From assembly GCA_947447955.1 (NCBI GenBank), contig CANFLS010000002.1, forward strand, positions 135,072-199,071: DNA of 64,000 nt. The letters are read 5' to 3'. Source of the stretch: Flavobacteriales bacterium. Lineage in GTDB: Bacteria; Bacteroidota; Bacteroidia; NS11-12g; UBA955. Below the pieces are notes generated by a model that worked only from the letters and a program-made list of their open reading frames with translations, had not been told where the DNA came from and made no database searches. The position numbers and the translations under genes are program-made. Shown piece after piece: positions 27,785-37,644 of the stretch (its first letter is position 1; each line of letters starts with the position of its first letter).

Positions 27785-28813
27785 ATGCAATTGTCTGAAA
27801 ATCGATTTTTTACTGTAGATATTCATACCCATATCATTCCTTCTGATTTACCTCAATGGAAAAAGAAATTTGGTTACGGAGAATTTATAACCTTAGAACA
27901 TCACAAGCCTTGTTGTGCCAATATGATGATGGATGGTGAGTTTTTCAGAGAAATTGAAAGCAATTGCTGGGATCCCGAAGCACGTTTGAAAGAATGCGGC
28001 CATCACCATGTAGATGTTCAAGTAATCAGTACCATTCCAGTTATGTTCAGTTATTGGGCAGAACCAAAACATACGCTTGAAATCTCTAAATATTTAAATG
28101 ACCATATTGCTGAAGTATGTAATTTATTTCCAAAACGTTTTGTTGGACTAGGCACATTGCCAATGCAACACGCAGATATGGCAATTAAAGAGCTACGCCG
28201 CTGCAAGGAAATTGGTTTAAAAGGCATTCAAATTGGATCACACATCAATGATTGGAACTTAAACGAACCCGCATTATTCCCCATATTTGAAGCCATGCAA
28301 GACTTAGATATGGCCTTGTTTGTTCACCCTTGGTGGTGGAGTGCAAAAACCAAAATGCCAAAATACTGGTTACCGTGGTTAGTTGGAATGCCTGCAGAAA
28401 CATCCTTGGCTATTTGTAGTATGATTTTTGGAGGGATATTCGAACGATTACCGAAACTTCGCGTTGCTTTTGCTCACGGCGGTGGTGCTTTCCCTGCAAC
28501 TATTGGAAGAATTGAACATGGATGGCAAGCGCGCCCTGATTTGGTTGCTGTAGATAATATCCATAACCCGAAAAAATATTTAGGGCAATTTTGGCTAGAT
28601 AGTTTGGTTCACGATCCTAAAATGTTAGAAATTGTTGTTGATTTGGTAGGTGCTAATCGTGTGACTTTAGGAACTGATTATCCTTTCCCTCTTGGAGAAG
28701 ATAAACCAGGGGAATTGATTAAAACTAGCAATTACGATTTAAAAACCAAAGAAATTCTACTTGGTGACTCTGCTCTAGAATGGTTAAATATGGAGAAAAA
28801 ATTCTTTATCTAA
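27785..28813 (+). CDS. Amidohydrolase, 2-amino-3-carboxymuconate-6-semialdehyde decarboxylase (ACMSD)-like
   Basis: VDIHTHIIPSDLPQWKKKFGYGEF, FVHPWWW, FAHGGGAFPATIGRI, LGTDYPFPLGE. Confidence 0.9.
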   Translation: MQLSENRFFTVDIHTHIIPSDLPQWKKKFGYGEFITLEHHKPCCANMMMDGEFFREIESNCWDPEARLKECGHHHVDVQVISTIPVMFSYWAEPKHTLEISKYLNDHIAEVCNLFPKRFVGLGTLPMQHADMAIKELRRCKEIGLKGIQIGSHINDWNLNEPALFPIFEAMQDLDMALFVHPWWWSAKTKMPKYWLPWLVGMPAETSLAICSMIFGGIFERLPKLRVAFAHGGGAFPATIGRIEHGWQARPDLVAVDNIHNPKKYLGQFWLDSLVHDPKMLEIVVDLVGANRVTLGTDYPFPLGEDKPGELIKTSNYDLKTKEILLGDSALEWLNMEKKFFI

Positions 28814-28921
28814 TTGTTTGCCATTATTTAATCCTTGAAATTAATTCATTAACCGATAAAAACATTGATTCATACTTATAAGCATAATTTCAATTTATCA
28901 AATGATTATATTTGTATAGAA

Positions 28922-29710
28922 ATGAAAAAGTCGATTTTTAGTTTTTTAGCATTTGTTTTGGTTTGCAGTTGTGCATTTGGTCAAAATTTAAGTCCTCAAA
29001 AAGGATTCTACCCTATTCAAAAAACGCAACGAAAAATGACCCAACTTGCCAAAAACAAAATGTTGATGCAAGGACAAGAAATGAACATGGTAACGAATAT
29101 GAATATGTATTCAACCATTAATATTCAAAGCCCTGTTTCTGATAGTCAGAAGATTACTATCACATTCAATAAAATTGAAGGCGATATTGAAGTTATGGGC
29201 AAAAAACAAAATATTCCCGATGCTGCAAAAACTTTCAAACCTATCGTTTTAACTACAACCAATCAAGGTATCATAAATTCTATCACTGGCAGTCCTGAAC
29301 TACTCAAACAAATGGAACAATCATACAGTGGTAGTTTCCAATTGAACAAAAAATACACTCAGTTTTTAAATGTAAAATCAATAAAAAATATCGGAGATAG
29401 TTGGTTGGATAGCAATATTGATGGAGGCAATTCCATGATCACACAATATACTTACGATAGAAATGAAAATGGCAATGCAATTTTAAGTTTTATAACTTCA
29501 ATGATTGTCCAAAGTGATATGAATCAAAATGGAATTATTATTCACAACGACTTATTAGGAAAAATGACTGGATCTATGACGGTTGATACTAAATCTAATT
29601 ATATAATTTCAACGGCAGGAAACATAAACCTTGAAGGTCGTATGGAAATGAACACCCAAGAAATTCCAGTAAATATTAATTCTACTTTTAACGACTCAAT
29701 AATAAAATAA
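28922..29710 (+). CDS. Secreted hypothetical protein
   Basis: Signal peptide MKKSIFSFLAFVLVCSCAFGQ; ORF open from 28865; TATATTTG box 7 nt before ATG. Confidence 0.65.
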   Translation: MKKSIFSFLAFVLVCSCAFGQNLSPQKGFYPIQKTQRKMTQLAKNKMLMQGQEMNMVTNMNMYSTINIQSPVSDSQKITITFNKIEGDIEVMGKKQNIPDAAKTFKPIVLTTTNQGIINSITGSPELLKQMEQSYSGSFQLNKKYTQFLNVKSIKNIGDSWLDSNIDGGNSMITQYTYDRNENGNAILSFITSMIVQSDMNQNGIIIHNDLLGKMTGSMTVDTKSNYIISTAGNINLEGRMEMNTQEIPVNINSTFNDSIIK

Positions 29711-29712
29711 AT

Positions 29713-30597
29713 ATGAAAAATATTTTTATTTCAACCCTTTCAATTCTTTTGATTTTTAATGCAAATGCGCAGATTAAACCGATGCCTGGATTTTATCCAG
29801 AAGGCGTTTTTAAAAGAGAACAACGCATAAAAACATCATACATAACGACCTCTTCCAAGCCTAATGAAGTTTCTACAAATATGCGTTCCGTTGGTAAAGC
29901 ATATGTACTTAAACCTGGTTACAGACAAGATGAGACAACTACACAAGCAGAACAAAAAGGGAAGCAACACGTTGAATATACTTTTACCGAAATTTTTGGC
30001 GTAAAAACTGTCGATGGAAATCCTATAGATTTAGGCAACCCAATCGAAGATTTTACAGTTTACGCTTACCGTGCAAATTATAATAACAAAGGTGAAGCAA
30101 TAGAATGGGACGGTAAAAAGATATATATGGATGCAATGGAAAATGGCAATTTGCAAATTTTAGATCCAGGCTATCAATGCACCTACTTTTTACATTCAGA
30201 TGTACCAAGAAATGTTGGCGATGTTTGGGTAGATAGTCAGTTTTGTTTCCCATTAACTAAGAAAATTACAAGTCAACTCACATTTGAAAAAATGGAGAAA
30301 ATACATCTTGAGAATAATCTTAAAACCGATCCAGATGTTGAAGTTGCAAGATTGAATTTAACTGGAAATGTGAATGTCAAAGGAGTTGTTACTGCTTTAA
30401 ACTCAGATAAAATGGTAAATTTAAGCGGAACTATTACTGCATTTATTCATGTTGACCCAAGAAATAACAGAATACACCGTTTCAAAGGTGAAATAAAATT
30501 AAAAGGTGAAATCATGATGAATGGTAAAATGCAACCATACGATATCACCATGAAAGTGAACGAATGGTCTATGGATCCTTCTAACGTTTGGAAATAA
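29713..30597 (+). CDS. Secreted hypothetical protein, similar layout to preceding gene
   Basis: Signal peptide ...ILLIFNANAQ; PGFYP motif near N-terminus as in upstream neighbour (KGFYP). Confidence 0.65.
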   Translation: MKNIFISTLSILLIFNANAQIKPMPGFYPEGVFKREQRIKTSYITTSSKPNEVSTNMRSVGKAYVLKPGYRQDETTTQAEQKGKQHVEYTFTEIFGVKTVDGNPIDLGNPIEDFTVYAYRANYNNKGEAIEWDGKKIYMDAMENGNLQILDPGYQCTYFLHSDVPRNVGDVWVDSQFCFPLTKKITSQLTFEKMEKIHLENNLKTDPDVEVARLNLTGNVNVKGVVTALNSDKMVNLSGTITAFIHVDPRNNRIHRFKGEIKLKGEIMMNGKMQPYDITMKVNEWSMDPSNVWK

Positions 30598-30598
30598 T

Positions 30599-31078
30599 TC
30601 AATCTTGAAGCTTTAACGCTTCAGCAATTTCATCGTACTTATATCCTTTTGATAAAAGATATCTTTGAATTTTAATTGTCTTTTCAAATTCAGTACCCGT
30701 TTTTAAAGTGGTACGTTTTTTCTCGGCAAGTGAAATCAACGTTTGAAGATAAACTTTAGGATCAATTTTATCCATGCTGTTTTCTATCAATTTCTTACTC
30801 ACTCCAGCATTATTCAATCCATTCACAATTTTTTGTTTGCCCCATGATTTAACTTTAAATTTTCCTTTCACATAGGCTTCAGCAAAACGCTGCTCATTTA
30901 AAAAATTGCTCGAAATAAGTTCTATTAAAATTTGATTGGCTTCATCTTCGGTTAACCCATAATCTCTACACTTCTGATAAACTTGCTTATGACTTCTTTC
31001 TTGATAGGCACAATATTTCTCAAGCTTTTTAAGTGCTTCCGTCATAGAACTAACTTTATTTGGCTTTTGAAAACTCAT
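30599..31078 (-). CDS. recX: Regulatory protein RecX
   Basis: ALKKLEKYCAYQERSHKQVYQKCRDYGLTEDEANQILIEL...NEQRFAEAYVKGKFKVKSWGKQKI. Confidence 0.9.
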   Translation of the reverse strand: MSFQKPNKVSSMTEALKKLEKYCAYQERSHKQVYQKCRDYGLTEDEANQILIELISSNFLNEQRFAEAYVKGKFKVKSWGKQKIVNGLNNAGVSKKLIENSMDKIDPKVYLQTLISLAEKKRTTLKTGTEFEKTIKIQRYLLSKGYKYDEIAEALKLQD

Positions 31079-31243
31079 GCTTTATCACAAAATTAAGAAT
31101 GAAATAATTGACTTACGCCTGAAACAGCAATAAATGCAAAAAAAAACATTGAATATGACAAAAAATGTAAAAATAACGCTACCAAACTGACACTTTTTCA
31201 GCCTATTTAGTTTGGAATACCGATTGATAGATGATAGTTAGTT

Positions 31244-33052
31244 ATGAAAACCGGACAAATATCAGTACAATCAGAAAACATTTTTCCAATTATTAAAAAG
31301 TTTCTTTATACCGATCAAGAAATATTTTTAAGAGAATTGGTAAGTAATGCAGTTGATGCAACTAAAAAACTTTCTACGCTTTCTAGAGTTGGTGAATTTG
31401 AAGATGATATCGACAATTGCAAAGTTGAGGTTAAAATTGACGAAAAGAAAAAAACCATTACCATTTCCGATAGCGGTATCGGAATGACCGAAGAAGAAGT
31501 TGAAAAGTATATCACTCAGTTGGCTTTTTCTGGTGCAACAGAATTCGTAGAAAAATGGAAAGATAAAGAACCAGATCAAATGATTGGTCATTTTGGTTTG
31601 GGATTTTATTCAGCTTTCATGGTTGCAAAAAACGTGACCATTCAAACAAAATCATTTCAAAAAGGTTCAGAAGCAGTTGAATGGAATTGCGACGGATCTA
31701 CCTCTTATACATTAGACAAAGGAAAACGTAAAAAACGTGGTACCGATATCATTTTACATTTGACAGACGAAGATGCAGAAGCCTATTTATCTCAATGGAA
31801 AGTGAAAGAATTATTGCGCAAATATTGCCGATTTCTTCCAATTCCCGTTGAATTTGAGGGTGAAGTAATTAATAATACAAATCCTATTTGGACAAAAAAG
31901 CCAGGTGAATTAACGGATGAAGATTATAAAAAGTTCTACGAAGAACTTTATCCAATGCAGGAAGCTCCTTTGTTTCAAATACACATCAATACCGATTATC
32001 CTTTCAATTTAACGGGTGTATTGTATTTCCCGAAAATCAATCAAGCTTTAGACAACAGAAAAGATAGGGTTCAACTTTATTGCAACCAAGTGTTTGTTAC
32101 TGAAGACGTAAAAGATGTTTTGCCTGAATATTTGGTATTGTTACAAGGTGTAATTGACTCTCCAGATATCCCATTAAACGTAAGTAGAAGTGCGCTGCAA
32201 AGTGATCTTAACGTAAAGAAAATCACTTCTCACATTTCTAAAAAAGTAAGTGACAAACTTCAGGAAATTTTCAATTTAGATAGAGCCGATTATGAAAGTA
32301 AATGGGAATATTTAGACCTCATTACCAAATATGGGATGCTTTCAGACGAAAAATTTGCTGAAAGAATGAAAGATTTCTGTTTGGTGAAAACTACAGAAGG
32401 AAAATTACATACCATTCAAGAATGGATTGATCATTCCAAAGTAAATCAAACCGACAAAAATGGAGAAACCGTTGTTTTGTATGCAACTGATTTAAGTGCT
32501 CAACACATGAGTGTGAAAAATGCAAAAGACATGGGCTATGAAGTAGTTGTTCTCGATGGTCAATTAGATGTGCATTTTGCAGGTTTTGCCGAAGGAAAAT
32601 TTGAAAAAACCAAATTCAGATGTGTAGATGGCGGACCAATGGATCAACTTATTGAAAAAGATGTTACCATTGAATCTGTATTAACCACAGAGCAACAAGA
32701 TGAAATTGAAAAAAAAGTAAAATCAATTATCAATGAAATTGCATTCGACGTTAAAATGGAATCAATGCCTCCGCAACAAGAGTTCATTTCAATTCACAGA
32801 AGTGAATGGGAACGCAGAATGGATGAATATGCAAAAATGGGACAATCAATGCCATTTGGAGATTTAGGATTGAAAAAACAAACCATGGTAATCAATTCCA
32901 ACAACCCAATGGCAACCAAAATATTGCAAAAAAGCGAATCTGATCAAAAAGAATCCATTCAGTATTGCATAGATTTGGCATTGCTAGAAAAGCAACAATT
33001 AAAAGGTGAAGCGCTAGAGCGATTCATTCTAAAAGCAAAACAATTGTTATAA
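31244..33052 (+). CDS. htpG: Molecular chaperone HtpG (Hsp90)
   Basis: ELVSNAVDATKKL, ITISDSGIGMTEEE, MIGHFGLGFYSAFMVA, PLNVSRSALQSD. Confidence 0.96.
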   Translation: MKTGQISVQSENIFPIIKKFLYTDQEIFLRELVSNAVDATKKLSTLSRVGEFEDDIDNCKVEVKIDEKKKTITISDSGIGMTEEEVEKYITQLAFSGATEFVEKWKDKEPDQMIGHFGLGFYSAFMVAKNVTIQTKSFQKGSEAVEWNCDGSTSYTLDKGKRKKRGTDIILHLTDEDAEAYLSQWKVKELLRKYCRFLPIPVEFEGEVINNTNPIWTKKPGELTDEDYKKFYEELYPMQEAPLFQIHINTDYPFNLTGVLYFPKINQALDNRKDRVQLYCNQVFVTEDVKDVLPEYLVLLQGVIDSPDIPLNVSRSALQSDLNVKKITSHISKKVSDKLQEIFNLDRADYESKWEYLDLITKYGMLSDEKFAERMKDFCLVKTTEGKLHTIQEWIDHSKVNQTDKNGETVVLYATDLSAQHMSVKNAKDMGYEVVVLDGQLDVHFAGFAEGKFEKTKFRCVDGGPMDQLIEKDVTIESVLTTEQQDEIEKKVKSIINEIAFDVKMESMPPQQEFISIHRSEWERRMDEYAKMGQSMPFGDLGLKKQTMVINSNNPMATKILQKSESDQKESIQYCIDLALLEKQQLKGEALERFILKAKQLL

Positions 33053-33069
33053 TAATATTGGTATCTAAC

Positions 33070-33104
33070 AAAAAAAGGGTTGGTATTCACCAACCCTTTT
33101 TTTG
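33070..33104. terminator. Bidirectional intrinsic terminator between htpG and metallophosphoesterase
   Basis: AAAAAAAGGGTTGGT-ATTC-ACCAACCCTTTTTTT. Confidence 0.9.
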
Positions 33105-33118
33105 TTTCAGTTAAAATT

Positions 33119-34366
33119 TTAAACCAAGGTAAAAACTGAAATTTCAGGGTAAATCCCCATTCTTCCTGGATAACCTAAATACCCAAATCCCCTATTCACA
33201 TACAAATGCTGGTTGTTTTCAGTATACAAATCCATCCATTCGTTGTAAATAAACTTGGCTGGGCTCCATCTATAAAATGCGGTATCTACTCCAAATTGTA
33301 AACCATGGGTATGTCCTGCAAAGCTTGCTTTAATATCCGGTTTGAAATTCAAAACTTGTTGACGCCAATGTGTTGGATCATGGCTCAACAATAATTTCAC
33401 AGGAATATCATCAGCGCCTTTATATGCTTTTTCTAAATCGCCATATTTAGGAAACTTGCCTAAGTTACTCCAGTTTTGAATTCCTAAAATGGCAATTTTA
33501 TCACCATCTTTTTCAATGATGCGGTGTTCATCCATTAATAAATTCCAACCCATCGATTTGTGATGTTGCAAAATATCTAAAAAATTCTGATGCTTTGCTT
33601 CTGGTGTTTCCCATTGCACATAATCACCATAATCATGATTCCCCAGTGTTGAATAAACACCCATTGGTGCTTTAATTTCTTTAAACACATCAATCCAATC
33701 TTCTGCCTCTTTTGATGTGTCATTCACCAAATCTCCAGTAAAAAATATCAAATCAGCTTTTTCATTCATGATTAAACTGACACCCCTTTTTACCGCTTCC
33801 CTATCCCAAAAACTACCCGAGTGAATATCGGAAATTTGCACAATTTTCAATCCTTTGAATGCTTCCGGCAAGCCATCAATTTTTAAAGTTCTACGTCTAA
33901 CAATATAATTATGAGCTCCTTTAAAAATCCCCCAAACAGCAGAACTAATAAATAAGGAACCAATTCCTAAAGCCATGTAATTCAAAAATTTCAAACGTGA
34001 AATCCCATCGTTGGTTGTGTTCTGAATGATCTCCTTTTTCGTAGCATATTGAATAGCCCAACGAAATAGTCTTATTAAATCGTCAATCAATAAAAAAACC
34101 ACCCATATCAATTTTACAATAAATATAATAAGTACGAATGCTCCAAAGAACTTCATAATTGCTGATGGCTGAATGTGAATCAGTCTTATTAAAACAAAAA
34201 CTGAATACATCAATATTGAATAACCCCAATAAATGATTTTAGCCTTTTTGATTTTGGAGGGACTTGCGTTTCGCATTAGAAATTTGATTCCTTGCCAAAC
34301 GTATAAATCAATTCCAATAAAAATTAAGAAGAAAGTTATAGGACCGAATAGTTTGCTCTTTAACAT
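33119..34366 (-). CDS. Membrane-associated metallophosphoesterase
   Basis: KIVQISDIHSGSFWD, DLIFFTGDLVND, YSTLGNHDYGDY, ASFAGHTHGLQFG; MLKSKLFGP start (34366) follows TAATTTTG box. Confidence 0.9.
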   Translation of the reverse strand: MLKSKLFGPITFFLIFIGIDLYVWQGIKFLMRNASPSKIKKAKIIYWGYSILMYSVFVLIRLIHIQPSAIMKFFGAFVLIIFIVKLIWVVFLLIDDLIRLFRWAIQYATKKEIIQNTTNDGISRLKFLNYMALGIGSLFISSAVWGIFKGAHNYIVRRRTLKIDGLPEAFKGLKIVQISDIHSGSFWDREAVKRGVSLIMNEKADLIFFTGDLVNDTSKEAEDWIDVFKEIKAPMGVYSTLGNHDYGDYVQWETPEAKHQNFLDILQHHKSMGWNLLMDEHRIIEKDGDKIAILGIQNWSNLGKFPKYGDLEKAYKGADDIPVKLLLSHDPTHWRQQVLNFKPDIKASFAGHTHGLQFGVDTAFYRWSPAKFIYNEWMDLYTENNQHLYVNRGFGYLGYPGRMGIYPEISVFTLV

Positions 34367-34462
34367 TACATGCAAAATTACATGAATCAACTTTGAATAC
34401 AGATGTTCATCGTCAAAAAATGAAAAATGTTAGTTAAAATCAAATCCATGAGATATTTTCAA

Positions 34463-34470
34463 TATTTTTG
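34463..34470 (+). promoter_or_regulatory. -7 box TATTTTTG of the BNR-repeat gene
   Basis: TATTTTTG-AAGTT-ATG(34476). Confidence 0.55.
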
Positions 34471-34475
34471 AAGTT

Positions 34476-37400
34476 ATGCAACGATTATTCGGATTTGTAT
34501 TTGCACTTTGCGCAACACTTACATTATCAGCTCAAATTGATAAAATTATAGATAACTATCCAATTAGAAATATTGGACCTGCTGCAATGAGTGGCAGAAT
34601 TACCGCCATTGCGGTGCCAAGAAATACCGCTACCATCAACTTTAAAAACACAATTTATATTGGTGCAGCAAGCGGTGGAGTTTGGAAAAGCACAAATGCA
34701 GGTATTTCATGGAATCCAATTTTCGATGAACAAGATATTCAAAGCATTGGTTCAATTGCCATAGATCCGAACAATGCCAATGTTATTTATGTTGGAACTG
34801 GTGAAGGGAATCCAAGGAATAGCCACAACAGTGGAAAGGGCATTTATAAAAGTTTCGATGCCGGTAAAACATGGAAATGCATTGGATTGGAAGCAACGAA
34901 AACAATCCATAGAATTGTAATAAATCCTTTAAATTCAAATCAAATTTATGTGGCTGCAATGGGAAGTGTTTGGGGTCCAAATGAAGATCGAGGAGTTTTC
35001 AAAAGCAATGACGGCGGACAAACTTGGCAAAAGGTTCTTTATACAAATTCAACAACAGGATGCGCAGAATTGATTCTCGACATAAATAATCCAAATAAAA
35101 TCATTGCCAATATGTATGATTTTCAAAGAAAACCATATACCTACAGAAGTGGTGGTAATGGTGGTGGACTTTATGTTTCAAATGATGCCGGAAGCAATTG
35201 GACAAAATTATCATCTAAAAATGGACTGCCTGAAGGCAATTTAGGCCGAATAGGCATCGCTATATCATCGTCTAATCCAGATAGAATTTACGCCTTGATA
35301 GAATCAAAAAATACTGCCTTTTATCGTAGCAATGATGGAGGGACAAATTGGTATAAGACTTCGCAAAATCCGAACATTGGCAACAGACCATTTTATTATT
35401 CAGAAATTTACGTAGATCCAAAAAATGAAAATCGTGTTTTCAGTATTTGGAGTCAAATTTCAAAAAGTGAAGACGGAGGGAAAAACTGGGAAATATTGGC
35501 AGATTGGGGACATATTCATCCTGATCACCATGCATTTTTTGTTCACCCCGACGATCCAAATTTTATGATCAATGGCAATGATGGAGGTTTGAATATTTCT
35601 TCTGATGGGGGACAAACTTGGCGATTTGCAGAAAATATTCCCGTAGGTCAATTTTACCACGTCAATGTAGACAATCAAATCCCTTACAATGTTTATGGAG
35701 GTTTACAAGATAATGGAAGTTGGATTGGTCCTGGATTTTTATTCAAAAACGGGGGTATTCAAAATCATGATTGGCAAGAATTACTTTATGGAGATGGATT
35801 TGACGTTGCCCCAATTGAAAACAACCCCAATGAGGGTTATGCGATGTATCAAAGTGGCAATTTCTTTCACTATAATTTGAAAACGCAAAAAACTTCCTTC
35901 ATAAAACCTGTTCACCCAAATGGTATTAACTTAAGATTCAATTGGAATGCGGCGCTGAGTCTTATCCCTCAAAAACCAAATTCACTTTATTATGGAAGCC
36001 AGTTTTTACATGTAAGTCATAATAAAGGTGCAACATGGGAAATTATTTCTCCAGATTTAACAACCAACGATACTGCTAAATTGCACCAAGCTCAAAGCGG
36101 TGGATTAACCATTGACGCCACTGGAGCCGAAAATTATTGTACAATCATTAGCATCGCTCCAAATCCTTTAAATCCAGAAAAAGAAATCATCGTTGGTACA
36201 GACGATGGACAGGTTCAACAAACAATTGATGGCGGCAAGAGCTGGTCGAATTTAACTGGAAATATTAAAGGACTACCAAAAAATGCGTGGATCCCAGTTA
36301 TATTTCTTGATACAATAAGTCAATCTGTTCAATCTAAAAATAACAAGTTCAATGATACAAAAATCAATATTTGGGTGGTAGCAAATAATTACCGCCAAAA
36401 CGATTGGAACCCTTATTTATTTAGGTCAATTGATGGTGGAACAACTTGGCAGTCTATGATTACTCCAACGGTAAAAGGACATTGTTTGTCAATAGCAGTT
36501 GATCCTAAAAACCATCAATTGGTATTTTTGGGAACAGACCAAGGGCTTTATGTGAGTTTAAATGGCGGAATATCATGGAAAAAATGGAAGAAATTCCCTT
36601 CATGCCCTGTTCAAGATTTAAAAATTCAAACAATAGAGAATGATCTGGTTATTGGAACATTTGGACGAGGAATTTGGATTATGGACGATATTTCAGCGTT
36701 AAGGAAATTAACAACTGAAATAAGTTTTACTAAGAACATTCAAATTTTAGGTAACAGTCATGGATATATATTTGATTACAACCAACCCAATGGAATGCGT
36801 TTTGGCGCCGATGGAGTTTGGAGTGCACCGAATAAACCATATGGTTGCAACGTAAATATGTATTTGAATAAGAAAACGGATGATAAAAAAATTGAATTAA
36901 CTGGAACTGTCTACAACTCAAAAAATCAATTAATTAGAACCCATAAATTCAGTTTTGACAGCTCTGGTTTTTATAGAATTTCATGGAGAATGATTGAGGA
37001 TGGTTTTTATTTCCCTACAAATCAAACTCCCAAAGCGGATGAAACTTTGCCATCTGGCAGAACTGTTGAGCCATGTAAATATAAATTGATAATCACTGAT
37101 AAAAGCAATAATAAAGACAGCGCATTTGTGGAAGTGATTTACCCGAACTACGAAGTTGACAAAAAGTTGTATGATCAACAAACTGTTGCCTATAATATAT
37201 TTAAGCCTATTGTAAAAAGGGCCTATGATGCCTTTGAAGGAATTAAACAAATTGAAAAAACTTTGAATTCTTTAAACGATTACAAATGGGAAAATGACAG
37301 TATCAAAAAATATATTGAGAAAATGAAAAAACCATTGTCTGATAGTATTACTGTTTTGAAAAACCTATTCATGATGCCCGATGAAATTACTTATTACGAG

Positions 37401-37625
37401 GAATCAACGGTTAGGCTAAATGATTTATTGAGCAATGCAAATAGCCTTATAAGTCAAGGATTAAGCGTTGATCAAAATGCATTCAATGCAATTAAAAATG
37501 CAAAGAATGAAACTGAAAAAGTTTGCCAAAGAATCAATGAATTTTCGAAATCCCAATGGATACCTTTTGCTGAAAAATTGAAAAAAGAAACCATACAGAT
37601 AGCACCGAAAGAAAACAAATATTGA
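34476..37625 (+). CDS. Secreted BNR/VPS10 (sortilin-like) repeat protein
   Basis: Repeated (F/Y)xSNDGGxTW / SxDGGxxW motifs; signal peptide. Confidence 0.88.
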   Translation: MQRLFGFVFALCATLTLSAQIDKIIDNYPIRNIGPAAMSGRITAIAVPRNTATINFKNTIYIGAASGGVWKSTNAGISWNPIFDEQDIQSIGSIAIDPNNANVIYVGTGEGNPRNSHNSGKGIYKSFDAGKTWKCIGLEATKTIHRIVINPLNSNQIYVAAMGSVWGPNEDRGVFKSNDGGQTWQKVLYTNSTTGCAELILDINNPNKIIANMYDFQRKPYTYRSGGNGGGLYVSNDAGSNWTKLSSKNGLPEGNLGRIGIAISSSNPDRIYALIESKNTAFYRSNDGGTNWYKTSQNPNIGNRPFYYSEIYVDPKNENRVFSIWSQISKSEDGGKNWEILADWGHIHPDHHAFFVHPDDPNFMINGNDGGLNISSDGGQTWRFAENIPVGQFYHVNVDNQIPYNVYGGLQDNGSWIGPGFLFKNGGIQNHDWQELLYGDGFDVAPIENNPNEGYAMYQSGNFFHYNLKTQKTSFIKPVHPNGINLRFNWNAALSLIPQKPNSLYYGSQFLHVSHNKGATWEIISPDLTTNDTAKLHQAQSGGLTIDATGAENYCTIISIAPNPLNPEKEIIVGTDDGQVQQTIDGGKSWSNLTGNIKGLPKNAWIPVIFLDTISQSVQSKNNKFNDTKINIWVVANNYRQNDWNPYLFRSIDGGTTWQSMITPTVKGHCLSIAVDPKNHQLVFLGTDQGLYVSLNGGISWKKWKKFPSCPVQDLKIQTIENDLVIGTFGRGIWIMDDISALRKLTTEISFTKNIQILGNSHGYIFDYNQPNGMRFGADGVWSAPNKPYGCNVNMYLNKKTDDKKIELTGTVYNSKNQLIRTHKFSFDSSGFYRISWRMIEDGFYFPTNQTPKADETLPSGRTVEPCKYKLIITDKSNNKDSAFVEVIYPNYEVDKKLYDQQTVAYNIFKPIVKRAYDAFEGIKQIEKTLNSLNDYKWENDSIKKYIEKMKKPLSDSITVLKNLFMMPDEITYYEESTVRLNDLLSNANSLISQGLSVDQNAFNAIKNAKNETEKVCQRINEFSKSQWIPFAEKLKKETIQIAPKENKY

Positions 37626-37644
37626 TGTAATAGATAGAAATCAA

